A stretch of DNA of 64,000 bases from Microbacterium rhizosphaerae (GTDB taxonomy: Bacteria; Actinomycetota; Actinomycetes; Actinomycetales; Microbacteriaceae), in NCBI RefSeq assembly GCF_034120055.1, contig NZ_CP139368.1, positions 2,108,001-2,172,000 of the forward strand, in the 5' to 3' direction. This document shows positions 8,911 to 17,103 of this stretch, piece by piece. The position numbers and the translations under genes are program-made. Every line of letters starts with the position of its first letter. The stretch's first letter is position 1. The notes below the pieces were generated by a model, which made no database searches, was not told where the DNA came from, and saw only the letters and a program-made list of their open reading frames with translations.

Positions 8911-9354
8911 TCAGGCGGCGTGGCGCTTGGCTGCGACCTGGCGCTTCGCGCGGATGAGCATGCCCGTCATCCCCGAGATGCGCAACGGCGACACCGCGCG
9001 CGTCAAACCGATGGACTGCGGGTAGTCGTCCGGAACGGCGAGCACCTCGTCCGCCGTGAGACCGGTCAGCCCCTGGGCGAGGATGCTGGCGAAGCCCCGC
9101 GTCGTCGGCGCCTCGCGCGGTGCCGTGGCGTGCATCGAGACGATGTCGTCGTCGCCCACGTCCACGACGATGAACACCGGGGACTGACATTCCACGACGC
9201 GCTCCTGCAGCTCGGGGTGGCCCTCGTACGCGGCGGGAATCGGCGGCAGCTCGTTCGAGAACTCCAGGAGCAGCTGCAGGCGCTCGTCCTGGGGGAGCTC
9301 GAGGAACTCGTCGCGGATCTCGGCGAGTGAGGCGGGCAGCGCTGTTGCGGTCAT
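8911..9354 (-). CDS. sufE: SufE family cysteine desulfurase sulfur acceptor
   Basis: A 147-residue SufE-like protein that accepts persulfide sulfur from a SufS-type desulfurase for Fe-S cluster assembly. The acceptor cysteine is Cys56 in ERVVECQSPVFI; the family motif GLTADEVLAVP and the end SPLRISGMTGMLIRAK are present. The ATG giving MTATALP is used; an in-frame ATG three codons upstream is also possible. It is 38 bases downstream of the sulfurtransferase, so the two form an operon, a common actinobacterial pairing. No sufBCDS genes are in the window. Confidence 0.9.
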   Translation of the reverse strand: MTATALPASLAEIRDEFLELPQDERLQLLLEFSNELPPIPAAYEGHPELQERVVECQSPVFIVVDVGDDDIVSMHATAPREAPTTRGFASILAQGLTGLTADEVLAVPDDYPQSIGLTRAVSPLRISGMTGMLIRAKRQVAAKRHAA

Positions 9355-9392
9355 CCAGCCCATTGTCCCACGGCCCCGCGCGGCTGGATGGG

Positions 9393-10298
9393 TCAGCGGG
9401 CGGCGGGGGCCTCACCCGGCTCGGCGCCGGTCGCGATCGGCACGCGCACGGCGCTGCCCCACTCGGTCCATGAGCCGTCGTAGTTGCGCACGTCGTCGAA
9501 GCCGAGCAGATGCTGGAGCACGAACCACGTGTGGCTCGACCGCTCGCCGATGCGGCAGTACGCGACGACCCGGTCGCCGTCGGCGAGTCCGGCCTCGCCG
9601 CGGTAGATCGCATCCAGGTCAGCGCGGCTTTTGAAGGTGCCGTCCTCAGCCACCGCGCGACCCCAGGGGATGCTGCGTGCGGTGGGGATGTGCCCGGCGC
9701 GAAGCGCGCCCTCCTCGGGGTAGGCCGGTGCGGAGGTTCGCTCGCCCGTGTACTCCTCGGGGGAGCGCACGTCGATGAGCGGCGAGCCGAGGTGCGCGAG
9801 CACGTCGTCCTTGTATGCGCGAAGCACGCTGTCATCCCGCTCGACGACCGGGTACTCGGTGCGCTCGCGCTCGGTGGGCTCCGTCGTGATCGGGCGGCCC
9901 GCCGAGATCCAGCCGTCGCGGCCGCCGTCCAGCAGGCGCACGTCCTCGTGGCCGAAGAGCGAGAACACCCACAGTGCATAGGCGGCCCACCAGTTGTTCT
10001 TGTCGCCGTACACGACGATCGTGTCGTCGCGGGAAATGCCCTTGCGGCTGAAGAGCTCGGCGAAGCCCGCACCGTCGAGATAGTCGCGGACGATCGGGTC
10101 GTTCAGCTCGGTGTGCCAGTCGACCTTCACGGCGCCGGGGATATGCCCGGTCTCGTACAGGAGGACGTCCTCGTCGGACTCCACGACGACCAGTCCCGGC
10201 TGCCCGAGCCGCTTCTCCAGCCAGTCCGCCGTGACCAGGCGCTCCGGGTGCGCGTACTGGGCGAACTTGGCGGACGACGTGTCGGGATCGACGGTCAC
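9393..10298 (-). CDS. Two-domain sulfurtransferase (rhodanese/3-mercaptopyruvate type)
   Basis: A 301-residue tandem rhodanese. The first domain ([26 protein letters not shown] ... [12 protein letters not shown]) is catalytically silent. The second carries the active Cys248 in [13 protein letters not shown], the loop of CysA/SseA-like thiosulfate sulfurtransferases. GTG is the start because GAGGAG lies 7 bases upstream. It is first in an operon with sufE, consistent with supplying or relaying sulfane sulfur. Thiosulfate and 3-mercaptopyruvate specificity cannot be separated safely from sequence alone. Confidence 0.9.
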   Translation of the reverse strand: MTVDPDTSSAKFAQYAHPERLVTADWLEKRLGQPGLVVVESDEDVLLYETGHIPGAVKVDWHTELNDPIVRDYLDGAGFAELFSRKGISRDDTIVVYGDKNNWWAAYALWVFSLFGHEDVRLLDGGRDGWISAGRPITTEPTERERTEYPVVERDDSVLRAYKDDVLAHLGSPLIDVRSPEEYTGERTSAPAYPEEGALRAGHIPTARSIPWGRAVAEDGTFKSRADLDAIYRGEAGLADGDRVVAYCRIGERSSHTWFVLQHLLGFDDVRNYDGSWTEWGSAVRVPIATGAEPGEAPAAR

Positions 10299-10413
10299 GG
10301 TGGTGCTCCTCGGATCGGGTTGACGGGCGACGCGGCTAGGGTTGATGGCGTCGTCTCGACCCTATTCCGCCGCGCGCGTGTCGCGCCCGATCGTTAAGAA
10401 CAGCGTCACACGA

Positions 10414-11457
10414 ATGGCCAGCGCCCCAGCAGCATCCGGAGAAGCCGGAGTCGTCCACCTCGCGGAGCGCATGCCGCAGCTCGGCGGCGCCGACATGATC
10501 GCCTCCCTCGTGCCCCCGCCGCAGTTCGCCGACGCGACATTCGAGTCGTATCGCGCGGACCCTGCCTTCCCCTCGCAGCAATCGGCGAAGGAGACGCTCA
10601 TGCGATTCGCCGGGATCGGCGCCGAACCGGTCAAGGGGGGATTCTTCCGCCGCGCGAAGAAGGGCCCCGAGGCCAAGCCGGGCGTGTATCTCGACGGCGG
10701 ATTCGGCGTCGGCAAGACGCACCTGCTCGCGGCGATCTATCACGCGATGCCCGTACGCCGGAAGTACTTCGGCTCGTTCATCGAGTACACGGCACTCGTC
10801 GGCGCCCTCGGCTACCAGAAGACCGTCGAGCTCTTCCGCGGCGCCGAGCTCCTGTGCATCGACGAGTTCGAGCTCGACGACCCCGGCGACACCATGGTGA
10901 TGACCCGTCTGCTCGGCGAGCTCGTCGCCTCCGGGTCGCGCCTGGCCGCGACATCCAACACGCCGCCGAACGCGCTCGGCGAGGGCAGGTTCGCCGCCCA
11001 GGACTTCCTGCGCGAGATCCACGCGATGGCCGAGAGCTTCGACACCATCCGCATCGACGGCAACGACTACCGGCACCGCGCGCTGGACGGGCACGCGGCG
11101 GTGCTCGGCGACTCCGTGTACGAGACGGCGATCGCGGATGCATCCGCCCGCGGTCTCGCATCGGACGACGCGTTCGCCGACCTGATCGCGCACCTCGCGC
11201 GGGTGCATCCCTCGCGTTACATCCGCCTGCTCGACGGACTGGACCTCATCGGCCTGCGCGCTGTCGCGCCCCTCGACGACCAGTCCGCCGCACTGAGGTT
11301 CGTCGCCTTCGTCGACCGTGCGTACGACGCGCAGATCCCGATCCGGGCCACCGGAACGAGCCTCGACCTCGTGTTCGGCGAGGAGATGCTCGCCGGCGGA
11401 TACCGCAAGAAGTATCTGCGCGCGATCTCTCGCCTGGTCGCCCTCACGCTGGATTGA
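10414..11457 (+). CDS. zapE: Cell division protein ZapE-like AFG1 family ATPase
   Basis: A 347-residue AAA-type ATPase with Walker A DGGFGVGKTHLLAA, Walker B ELLCIDEFELDDPGD and sensor segment LAATSNTPPNALGEGRF. ZapE/AFG1 proteins are linked to Z-ring dynamics in proteobacteria and to protein quality control in mitochondria; the actinobacterial role is less clear. A TAGGGT -10 candidate at 10337-10342 would start transcription near 10349, so the open frame's earlier starts are probably untranslated and ATG 10414 is used. An even later ATG (MPQLGG) is possible. It is divergent from the sulfurtransferase. Confidence 0.87.
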   Translation: MASAPAASGEAGVVHLAERMPQLGGADMIASLVPPPQFADATFESYRADPAFPSQQSAKETLMRFAGIGAEPVKGGFFRRAKKGPEAKPGVYLDGGFGVGKTHLLAAIYHAMPVRRKYFGSFIEYTALVGALGYQKTVELFRGAELLCIDEFELDDPGDTMVMTRLLGELVASGSRLAATSNTPPNALGEGRFAAQDFLREIHAMAESFDTIRIDGNDYRHRALDGHAAVLGDSVYETAIADASARGLASDDAFADLIAHLARVHPSRYIRLLDGLDLIGLRAVAPLDDQSAALRFVAFVDRAYDAQIPIRATGTSLDLVFGEEMLAGGYRKKYLRAISRLVALTLD

Positions 11458-11501
11458 CGCCGGGGAGGGCGAAACGTGATGTTCACACATGTGAGGGTCT
11501 C

Positions 11502-11539
11502 GTAACGCCCCCGAAACACAGCCACCGGCCGCTCGAAAC
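11502..11539 (+). promoter_or_regulatory. GlnR-type nitrogen regulator box upstream of amtB
   Basis: The element reads GTAAC (11502-11506), 6 bases, GAAAC (11513-11517), 6 bases, ACCGG (11524-11528), 6 bases, GAAAC (11535-11539). This matches the actinobacterial GlnR layout gTnAC-n6-GaAAC-n6-gTnAC-n6-GaAAC in three of four half-sites with exact spacing. It lies 84 bases before the amtB start. Confidence 0.75.
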
Positions 11540-11623
11540 GTCCTCTCAGCAAACTCGCATCACCAGGTCGCGGACTCCCGCACCCGGTGGTTTACCCGAG
11601 ATCCACCTGAGAGGCAGTTCCCG

Positions 11624-12892
11624 ATGCATCTACTGGCAGCAGCCGCCGCCTACGACGCCAAGACCGCAGTGAACTCGCTGTGGCTCCTCGTCGCCGCGGC
11701 GCTCGTCCTGCTCATGACCCCCGGGGTCGCGTTCTTCTACGGCGGCATGGTCAAGGCGAAGAGCGTCATCTCCATGATGATGATGAGCTTCGGCGCGATC
11801 GCGCTCGTGGGCGTCCTCTGGATGCTCTACGGCTACGGAATGGCGTTCGGCACCCCGCTCATCCCGCATGTGCTCGGCAACCCGTTCGACGGGTTCATCG
11901 GGCTCCAGAAGTTCCTCGGCATCGGCGCAGGCGGTGCGATGAACCCCGACATGAACTCGCTCGCCTTCGTCGGCTTCCAGGCGACCTTCGCGATCATCAC
12001 GGTTGCGCTGATCTCCGGTGCGATCGCGGACCGCGCCAAGTTCGGCGCATGGATGGTCTTCGCCGGCATCTGGGTCACGGTCGTCTACTTCCCGGTCGCG
12101 TACTGGGTCTTCAACCTGCAGGACGGCTGGCTCGCCAGCGTCCTGCACGTGAACGACTTCGCCGGTGGCACCGCGGTCCACATCAACGCCGGAGCGGCGG
12201 GCCTCGCACTCGCACTCGTGCTCGGCAAGCGCGTCGGCTTCCAGAAGGGCATCCAGAAGCCGCACAACGTGCCGCTGACACTCCTCGGCGCCGCGCTCCT
12301 GTGGTTCGGCTGGTTCGGCTTCAACGCGGGCTCCGAGGCCGCAGTCGACGGCGTCGCCGCGATCGCCTGGATCAACACCCTCGCGGCCCCCGCCGCAGCG
12401 ACGATCGGCTGGCTGATCGTCGAGAAGATCAAGGACGGCAAGCCCACGTCGATCGGTGCAGCATCCGGCGCCGTCGCGGGTCTGGTCGCGATCACCCCCG
12501 CCTGTAACATCCTGACGCCCGGGTGGGCGATCGTCCTCGGCCTCATCACCGGAGCGATCTGCGCCATCGCGATCGAGATGAAGTGGAAGCTCGGCTTCGA
12601 CGACTCGCTCGACGTCGTCGGCATCCACCTGGTCGGCGGTGTCATCGGCACGCTCTACATCGGCATCTTCGGTGCCGGCATCGGCCTCCTGGACACCGGC
12701 TCGTTCGCGCAGCTCGGGGTGCAGGCGATCGGCGCCTTCAGTGTCATGATCTACTCCTTCGTGCTCGCCTACGTCATCGGCTGGATCATCCAGAAGACGA
12801 TGGGCTTCCGCATCACGAACGAGGACGAGATCGCCGGCGTCGACACGGTCGTGCACGGCGAGGAGGGCTATCTGCTCGACGCGAACGTCTGA
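11624..12892 (+). CDS. amtB: Ammonium transporter (Amt/Mep/Rh family)
   Basis: A 422-residue, roughly 11-helix channel importing ammonium under nitrogen limitation. The pore His pair context is visible in GGTAVHINAGAAGLA and GIHLVGGVIGTLY, and the family signature in FAGGTAVH. The ATG follows GAGAGG. A GlnR-type box upstream indicates nitrogen control. Amt genes are often followed by glnK/glnB and glnD; here a terminator and an unrelated gene follow, so the PII partner must be elsewhere if present. Confidence 0.97.
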   Translation: MHLLAAAAAYDAKTAVNSLWLLVAAALVLLMTPGVAFFYGGMVKAKSVISMMMMSFGAIALVGVLWMLYGYGMAFGTPLIPHVLGNPFDGFIGLQKFLGIGAGGAMNPDMNSLAFVGFQATFAIITVALISGAIADRAKFGAWMVFAGIWVTVVYFPVAYWVFNLQDGWLASVLHVNDFAGGTAVHINAGAAGLALALVLGKRVGFQKGIQKPHNVPLTLLGAALLWFGWFGFNAGSEAAVDGVAAIAWINTLAAPAAATIGWLIVEKIKDGKPTSIGAASGAVAGLVAITPACNILTPGWAIVLGLITGAICAIAIEMKWKLGFDDSLDVVGIHLVGGVIGTLYIGIFGAGIGLLDTGSFAQLGVQAIGAFSVMIYSFVLAYVIGWIIQKTMGFRITNEDEIAGVDTVVHGEEGYLLDANV

Positions 12893-12913
12893 GGCCCCTG
12901 TCCTCGACGTTCA

Positions 12914-12948
12914 CGAGGGGCGCCGCGTACCCGACGCGGCGCCCCTCG
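12914..12948 (+). terminator. Stem-loop after amtB
   Basis: Inverted repeat CGAGGGGCGCCGCG / complement with a short TACCCGA-type loop, starting 22 bases after the amtB stop. Confidence 0.85.
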
Positions 12949-12973
12949 CGCGTGTCCCGGCCGACACGGCCGG

Positions 12974-12979
12974 TATCGT
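12974..12979 (+). promoter_or_regulatory. -10 element (TATCGT) of the PemK-like gene
   Basis: TATCGT is followed by 6 bases and the GTG start at 12986, the leaderless spacing seen elsewhere here. There is no good Shine-Dalgarno. Confidence 0.4.
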
Positions 12980-12985
12980 GAGCAG

Positions 12986-13513
12986 GTGGCCCGTGGCATC
13001 CTATCGACGATCGCCGACTTCTTCCGATCCTCGCGACGATCCGCAGGCACGTCCGTGGCGCCGGCGCCGGTCGAGGAGGACACGCCGGGCAGATCCGGAC
13101 CGTCCGCCACGATCGAGATCGATCCGCCGGGCCGGTCGGCGCTGCGCATCGCCTACGCGCCCGCACGCGATGCGGATCCCGATGCCGGGGAGGTCGTGTG
13201 GACGTGGGTTCCCTACGCGGAGCGGGACGGTCGCGGCAAGGACCGGCCGGTGCTCGTGATCGGGCGGCGGGATGCCGACACCGTGTACGCCGTGAAGCTG
13301 ACCAGCAAGGCGCACGACGGGCGGCGCGACTTCCTGCCGATCGGCGCGGGGCCGTGGGATTCGCAGGGACGGCCGTCGTGGGTCGACCTCGACCAGTTCT
13401 ACCTCGTGCACCATCGGGGGATGCGCCGCGAGGCCGCGGCTCTGGACCTCGACCGGTTCACGCGAGTCGCCGCGGAGCTGCATCGCCGCTACGGCTGGGT
13501 CGCCGGGAACTGA
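12986..13513 (+). CDS. PemK/MazF-like protein with N-terminal extension, no adjacent antitoxin
   Basis: A 175-residue protein. The C-terminal ~115 residues resemble the PemK/MazF/Kid beta-barrel: GEVVWTWVPYAERDGRGKDRPVLVIGRR, then VKLTSKAH and the terminal helix DLDRFTRVAAELHRRYGW. Classical members are mRNA endoribonuclease toxins, but this one has a ~60-residue polar N-terminal extension and no small antitoxin gene on either side. That favours a domesticated or orphan protein over an active toxin-antitoxin locus. The GTG start is set by a -10 element 6 bases upstream. It converges with the response regulator, one base between stops. Confidence 0.65.
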   Translation: MARGILSTIADFFRSSRRSAGTSVAPAPVEEDTPGRSGPSATIEIDPPGRSALRIAYAPARDADPDAGEVVWTWVPYAERDGRGKDRPVLVIGRRDADTVYAVKLTSKAHDGRRDFLPIGAGPWDSQGRPSWVDLDQFYLVHHRGMRREAAALDLDRFTRVAAELHRRYGWVAGN

Positions 13514-13514
13514 T

Positions 13515-14141
13515 TCAGAGGATGCCGCGGCGGTGCGCCGCATCCACCGCCGCTGCCCGGTCCGACACCCCGAGCTTCGCGTAGACGTTGAGCAGATGGG
13601 TCTTCACGGTCGCCTGCCCGATGAACAGCGCGCGACCGACCGCTGCGTTCGTATTGCCCTCCGCCACGAGGCGCAGCACCTCCTGCTCCCGATCTGTGAG
13701 CAGGTCGGCAGCGGGATCCGGACGGACTCCGCGGACCAGCATCGCCGCGACCGAAGGGGCCAGCACGGACTCGCGCCGCGCGGTGGAGCGGACAGCGGCG
13801 ATGATCTCGTCGCGACCCGCATCCTTCAGCAGATAACCGGTGGCTCCCGCCCGGAGGGCGGCGATCGCCTCGTCGTCCACGTCGAAAGTGGTCAGGACGA
13901 GGATCGGCGTCTGGTCGCCGTCCTCGCGCAGAGTCCGGATGGCGTCGGTGCCCGTCATGTGCGGCATGCGCAGATCGAGCACGAGGGCGTCGGGATGCAG
14001 TGTGCGTACGAGGTGGAGGGCATCCGCACCGCTTCCGCCCGTGCCGACGATCTCGATGCCCGCCGCGGACAGGATGCCGACCATCCCGTCGCGCACGACC
14101 GGGTGGTCATCGACGACCACGATGCGGATGCGGTCTCTCAT
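13515..14141 (-). CDS. LuxR/NarL-type response regulator
   Basis: A 208-residue regulator with a receiver domain and LuxR helix-turn-helix. The receiver has acidic residues in VVVDDHPVVRDG, phospho-acceptor Asp56 in LVLDLRMPHMTG, Thr in LVLTTFD and Lys in YLLKDAG. The DNA-binding domain spans about 145-205 (LTDREQEVLRLVAEGNTNAAVGRALFIGQATVKTHLLNVYAKLGVSDRAAAV). The ATG overlaps the kinase stop as ATGA, so the pair is translationally coupled. The signal is unknown; a perfect palindrome upstream of the operon is a candidate target. Confidence 0.93.
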   Translation of the reverse strand: MRDRIRIVVVDDHPVVRDGMVGILSAAGIEIVGTGGSGADALHLVRTLHPDALVLDLRMPHMTGTDAIRTLREDGDQTPILVLTTFDVDDEAIAALRAGATGYLLKDAGRDEIIAAVRSTARRESVLAPSVAAMLVRGVRPDPAADLLTDREQEVLRLVAEGNTNAAVGRALFIGQATVKTHLLNVYAKLGVSDRAAAVDAAHRRGIL

Positions 14142-15373
14142 CGTGTCGGCCTTCGGTCCTGCGGAGTCGGGGGGGTCAGCGGTGCGCGAGCGGTCACGAG
14201 GGTTCCGCCGGATGTGCTCTCGATGTCGACGGTGCCGCCCACGGCGGTCATGCGGTCGCGGACGGTCGTGAGACCGTAGCCGCCCCGGATGTCTGGTCCC
14301 GCCGTCACGGCTGCGGGGTCGAAGCCCGCGCCGTCGTCCGCGACATCGAGCATCAGCGCATCGGGGAACCACGTCAGGGTGACCGACGCGAGGGTCGCGT
14401 GCGCGTGCCGCGCGACATTCGCCAGCGCCTCCTGCAGGACGCGCACGATCGCCGCCGCGATCTCGGGATCGGCCGTGCCGGTTGCGTCGGGCAGCGCGAG
14501 GCGCGTGGCGATCCCCGCCCGAAGGCCCCAGCGCTCGGTCGTGCGCCGCACGGCGGTCGTGAGGTCGCTGCCGTCGAACGCCGCAGGCGCCAGCTCGGCG
14601 ACAGCGCGACGGGCCTCGCGCAAGCTCTCACGCGCGATGGCGGCCGCCTGCTCGAGATGGCGCCGATCGTCGGCGCACGGCATCCGTTCGCCCGAAACGG
14701 AGATCGCATCGAGCTGGGTGATCACACCGACGAGACCCTGCGCGACGGTGTCGTGGATCTCGCGGGCCAGGCGCCGGCGCTCGTCGGTGCGCGCGTCCGC
14801 CCGCGCCTGGGCGACGAGCTGCTCGCGGAGGTGATCGTTCTCGTCGAGCGCGCGGCGCCGTTCATCGGCCAGGGAGCGCATGCTGTGATAGATCCACGCG
14901 AGGAAGCACATCGCCCCGACGTTCACCAGCACGATGGTCGCCGAGACCGAGAGGTGTGCGGCATCCTGCGCGTTCAGCCCGTTCGCCTGCGCGATCGCGG
15001 CGAGCACGGCGAACGCCGAGACTGCGATCAACCGCCATGGCCACGCGACGACCGCGAACGAGTAGACGTAGCCGACGAGCGCGAGCGCCCCGTACCAGGG
15101 TGCGATCGCCGTGAGTGCGCAGAACAGTGCGAACAGCCCCGCGACGAAGACGCCCATGACGGCGGGATGCGTCCGCAATCGGCGCAGGAGAGTGAACATG
15201 CCCAGCATCCACAGGAGCACGGCTCCCAGCAGGGCGTACTCGGCCGGTGTGCCCGATCCCTGCGACAGGGTGAATCCGATGACGACCGCGACCAAGGCGT
15301 AGGGGACGGTCTCGACGACCACGGCGCCCACGCGATCGCTGGGTGCCCCGCCTGCGCGTCGGACCGAGGTCAT
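14138..15373 (-). CDS. NarL-family sensor histidine kinase (HisKA_3)
   Basis: A 411-residue kinase with about six N-terminal hydrophobic segments (residues 20-165) and almost no extracellular loops, suggesting intramembrane or envelope sensing as in DesK-like kinases. HisKA_3 follows: RRRLAREIHDTVAQGLVGVI with His207. The ATPase domain has VLQEALANVARHA (N box) and DVADDGAGFDP (G1 box). The ATG overlaps the stop of the upstream membrane protein (ATGA), and its own stop overlaps the regulator start, so all three genes are one coupled unit. The ligand cannot be inferred. Confidence 0.92.
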   Translation of the reverse strand: MTSVRRAGGAPSDRVGAVVVETVPYALVAVVIGFTLSQGSGTPAEYALLGAVLLWMLGMFTLLRRLRTHPAVMGVFVAGLFALFCALTAIAPWYGALALVGYVYSFAVVAWPWRLIAVSAFAVLAAIAQANGLNAQDAAHLSVSATIVLVNVGAMCFLAWIYHSMRSLADERRRALDENDHLREQLVAQARADARTDERRRLAREIHDTVAQGLVGVITQLDAISVSGERMPCADDRRHLEQAAAIARESLREARRAVAELAPAAFDGSDLTTAVRRTTERWGLRAGIATRLALPDATGTADPEIAAAIVRVLQEALANVARHAHATLASVTLTWFPDALMLDVADDGAGFDPAAVTAGPDIRGGYGLTTVRDRMTAVGGTVDIESTSGGTLVTARAPLTPPTPQDRRPTR

Positions 15374-15780
15374 GCGGCGCCCCTCGAGGAGGCGGCGCTC
15401 GCGACGACTGCAGTCGCACGCCGCGACAGGATGAGGACGGCCACGGCGAGAAGCAGCAGCCCGCACACGATCTGCTCGATCACGAACCACAGGGGCAGCA
15501 GCCCGGGTATCGAGACCACCACCGCGATGGCGACGACCATGACGATGACGACGACGCGCCACCGGAGAAGGCCCTGGGAGCTGCCGCGGACGGCCTGCGT
15601 CGCGAACACGAACATCAGTATGCCCGTCGCCGCCACGATCGACGCGCGGATCCAGGCTGCCGCGCCTGCCTGATCGGGTGCGACGGCGGACAGGATGCCG
15701 AGGACGACCAGGGCGAGCAGGCTCAGGGCGATGTAGCTCGCGACGAGGGCGCGGGCGATGGCGAGGCGTGAGATGTTCAT
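15370..15780 (-). CDS. Small membrane protein of the two-component operon, unknown function
   Basis: A 136-residue protein with about four hydrophobic helices (residues ~10-30, 40-60, 75-95, 98-118) and short polar ends. I recognise no family. It is first in the operon and overlaps the kinase gene by four bases, so it is probably made in proportion to the sensor and could be a sensory accessory or a target membrane component. ATG 15780 is chosen over the longer open frame because upstream codons cross the regulatory palindrome region. Confidence 0.7.
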   Translation of the reverse strand: MNISRLAIARALVASYIALSLLALVVLGILSAVAPDQAGAAAWIRASIVAATGILMFVFATQAVRGSSQGLLRWRVVVIVMVVAIAVVVSIPGLLPLWFVIEQIVCGLLLLAVAVLILSRRATAVVASAASSRGAA

Positions 15781-15835
15781 GCGTCCAGCGTCGCGGTCGG
15801 CCGCTTTCGCGGGATCGACCAGGCGGCTCGACTGC

Positions 15836-15853
15836 ATCCACCGATCGGTGGAT
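15836..15853. promoter_or_regulatory. Perfect 18 bp palindrome upstream of the two-component operon
   Basis: ATCCACCGATCGGTGGAT is self-complementary over its full length and lies 56 bases upstream of the operon's first start codon. Position and symmetry suit a dimeric regulator such as the NarL-type protein encoded here. Inference only. Confidence 0.5.
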
Positions 15854-16022
15854 CCTGCGTTGTCGATTCATGACCGCGCTGCACGTCGTGAACGCGAGGA
15901 CGAGCCGCGGCCTCGGGGAGATGCGCCGAGACCGCGGAGGCTGCGACGGGCACCGTCGAGGTGCGGGCGGGAGCGGTCTTACGCACCGTGATCCCCGACT
16001 TCAGCCGATCCGTATCCCCGAG

Positions 16023-16044
16023 CGATGCTCACGCCTTAGCATCG
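16023..16044 (+). promoter_or_regulatory. Promoter with inverted repeat before the small 70-residue gene
   Basis: CGATGCT (16023-16029) and AGCATCG (16038-16044) form an inverted repeat whose right arm contains TAGCAT, a good -10. Transcription would start near 16049, with GAAAGGAAGG before the ATG. The rest of the 15781-16074 gap shows no gene. Confidence 0.4.
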
Positions 16045-16074
16045 GGACACACCCACGTGAAAGGAAGGCCTCGA

Positions 16075-16287
16075 ATGGCGATCTCGACATCCAGGTCGGA
16101 AGCGGCGGAACGGCTCGACACTGCCACGCCGGCGGAGCTCATCGCGCACGCCGAGGAGCTGCTCGCGGCTGCGGAGGGCGGCGTCCAGCTCTCGGGCGCG
16201 AAGGATATCCCGGCTCTCAAGGCGGCTCTGGCCGGTGCGTACGCTCAGGTCGCTCTGGCGAAGATCGCCGCCGCGGGCCAGCAGTAG
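16075..16287 (+). CDS. Small hypothetical protein
   Basis: A 70-residue, alanine-rich, soluble helical protein with no cysteine, signal peptide or membrane segment. The sequence around TPAELIAHAEELLAAAEGG and DIPALKAALAGAYAQVALAK suggests two or three amphipathic helices. The ATG is preceded by a strong GGAAGG ribosome site at proper distance and a promoter, so it is probably a real monocistronic gene. Function is not recognised. Confidence 0.65.
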   Translation: MAISTSRSEAAERLDTATPAELIAHAEELLAAAEGGVQLSGAKDIPALKAALAGAYAQVALAKIAAAGQQ

Positions 16288-16327
16288 CACGCCCCAGCAC
16301 GCGCCCCGCGGCGTGCGCACTGACGAC

Positions 16328-16352
16328 AAAACCCCCGGCGAACCAGGGGTTT
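16328..16352 (-). terminator. Terminator after tRNA-Val(CAC)
   Basis: Read on the minus strand, AAACCCCTGG, TTCG loop and CCGGGGGTTT followed by T residues form a stem-loop with one mismatch, starting within about 3 bases of the tRNA 3' CCA. Confidence 0.75.
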
Positions 16353-16357
16353 CATGG

Positions 16358-16430
16358 TGGGCGATACCAGACTCGAACTGATGACCTCTTCCGTGTGAAG
16401 GAAGCGCGCTACCAACTGCGCCAATCGCCC
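16358..16430 (-). tRNA. tRNA-Val (anticodon CAC)
   Basis: A 73-base cloverleaf on the minus strand with acceptor GGGCGAT/ATCGCCC and discriminator A; the CCA end is encoded (16355-16357). The anticodon stem CTTCC/GGAAG holds loop TTCACAC, anticodon CAC, reading GUG. The T loop has GTTCGAGTC. A terminator follows directly. Confidence 0.95.
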
Positions 16431-16581
16431 GTGGCCCGCAGGGCCGAGACTCGATGCTACCCGAAGTCGCCCTTCGCCGCGAACCGAGGCGGAGACACGC
16501 GCGAGGTGCGTCCGGTTTTGCGTGAACGCGAGAATCGTCTAAAGTAAATCAAGTGCCCGGCGGAAACGTCGGAAACAGAAT

Positions 16582-16654
16582 GCGGATGTAGCGCAGTTGG
16601 TAGCGCATCACCTTGCCAAGGTGAGGGTCGCGAGTTCGAGTCTCGTCATCCGCT
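16582..16654 (+). tRNA. tRNA-Gly (anticodon GCC)
   Basis: A 73-base cloverleaf with acceptor GCGGATG/CATCCGC and discriminator T. The anticodon stem CACCT/AGGTG encloses TTGCCAA, anticodon GCC. CCA is not encoded. It is first in a plus-strand cluster Gly-Cys-Val. Confidence 0.95.
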
Positions 16655-16705
16655 CGAGTGCGGGGATCTCCACGGAGATCACGCCGTGGGGTTCGCACCA
16701 CACGC

Positions 16706-16776
16706 GGTGGCGTGGCCGAGCGGCTAGGCACCGGCCTGCAAAGCCGTTTACACGGGTTCGAATCCCGTCGCCACCT
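16706..16776 (+). tRNA. tRNA-Cys (anticodon GCA)
   Basis: Cloverleaf with acceptor GGTGGCG/CGCCACC and discriminator T, the usual cysteine identity base being U. The anticodon loop CTGCAAA gives GCA. CCA follows in the DNA (16777-16779). Confidence 0.95.
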
Positions 16777-16817
16777 CCACTCCCGGTCATGACCGGACAA
16801 ATCAACAGCCTGTACAG

Positions 16818-16889
16818 GCGCGATTGGCGCAGCGGTAGCGCGCTTCCCTGACACGGAAGAGGTCACTGGTTCGATCCCAGTATCGCGCA
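16818..16889 (+). tRNA. tRNA-Val (anticodon GAC)
   Basis: A 72-base cloverleaf with acceptor GCGCGAT/ATCGCGC, discriminator A and encoded CCA. The anticodon loop CTGACAC gives GAC, reading GUC/GUU. The anticodon arm is almost the same as in the nearby tRNA-Val(CAC), suggesting common origin. Confidence 0.95.
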
Positions 16890-16896
16890 CCACAGA

Positions 16897-16921
16897 GAAA
16901 GCCCCGCTCAGCGGGGCTTTC
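16897..16921 (+). terminator. Terminator of the tRNA cluster
   Basis: GAAAGCCCCGC, TCA loop and GCGGGGCTTTC form a perfect hairpin 5 bases after the CCA of tRNA-Val(GAC), followed by a T-containing run. Confidence 0.9.
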
Positions 16922-17103
16922 GTCGTTTCGGCGGCTTTCCCCCGGAAATGCTCGCGTCGCGCGGGAGGCCAGAACCCGCCACGGGGCTGGGCTGAATCCT
17001 GTCACAGGGCTCTTCTTATGTAAAGGCTGGAAGAAGCCTATGCATGAGCCTAGAGTGAGGCCCACGCGCCCATCGGTGGGCGCAGACCTCACAAAGGAGA
17101 GAC

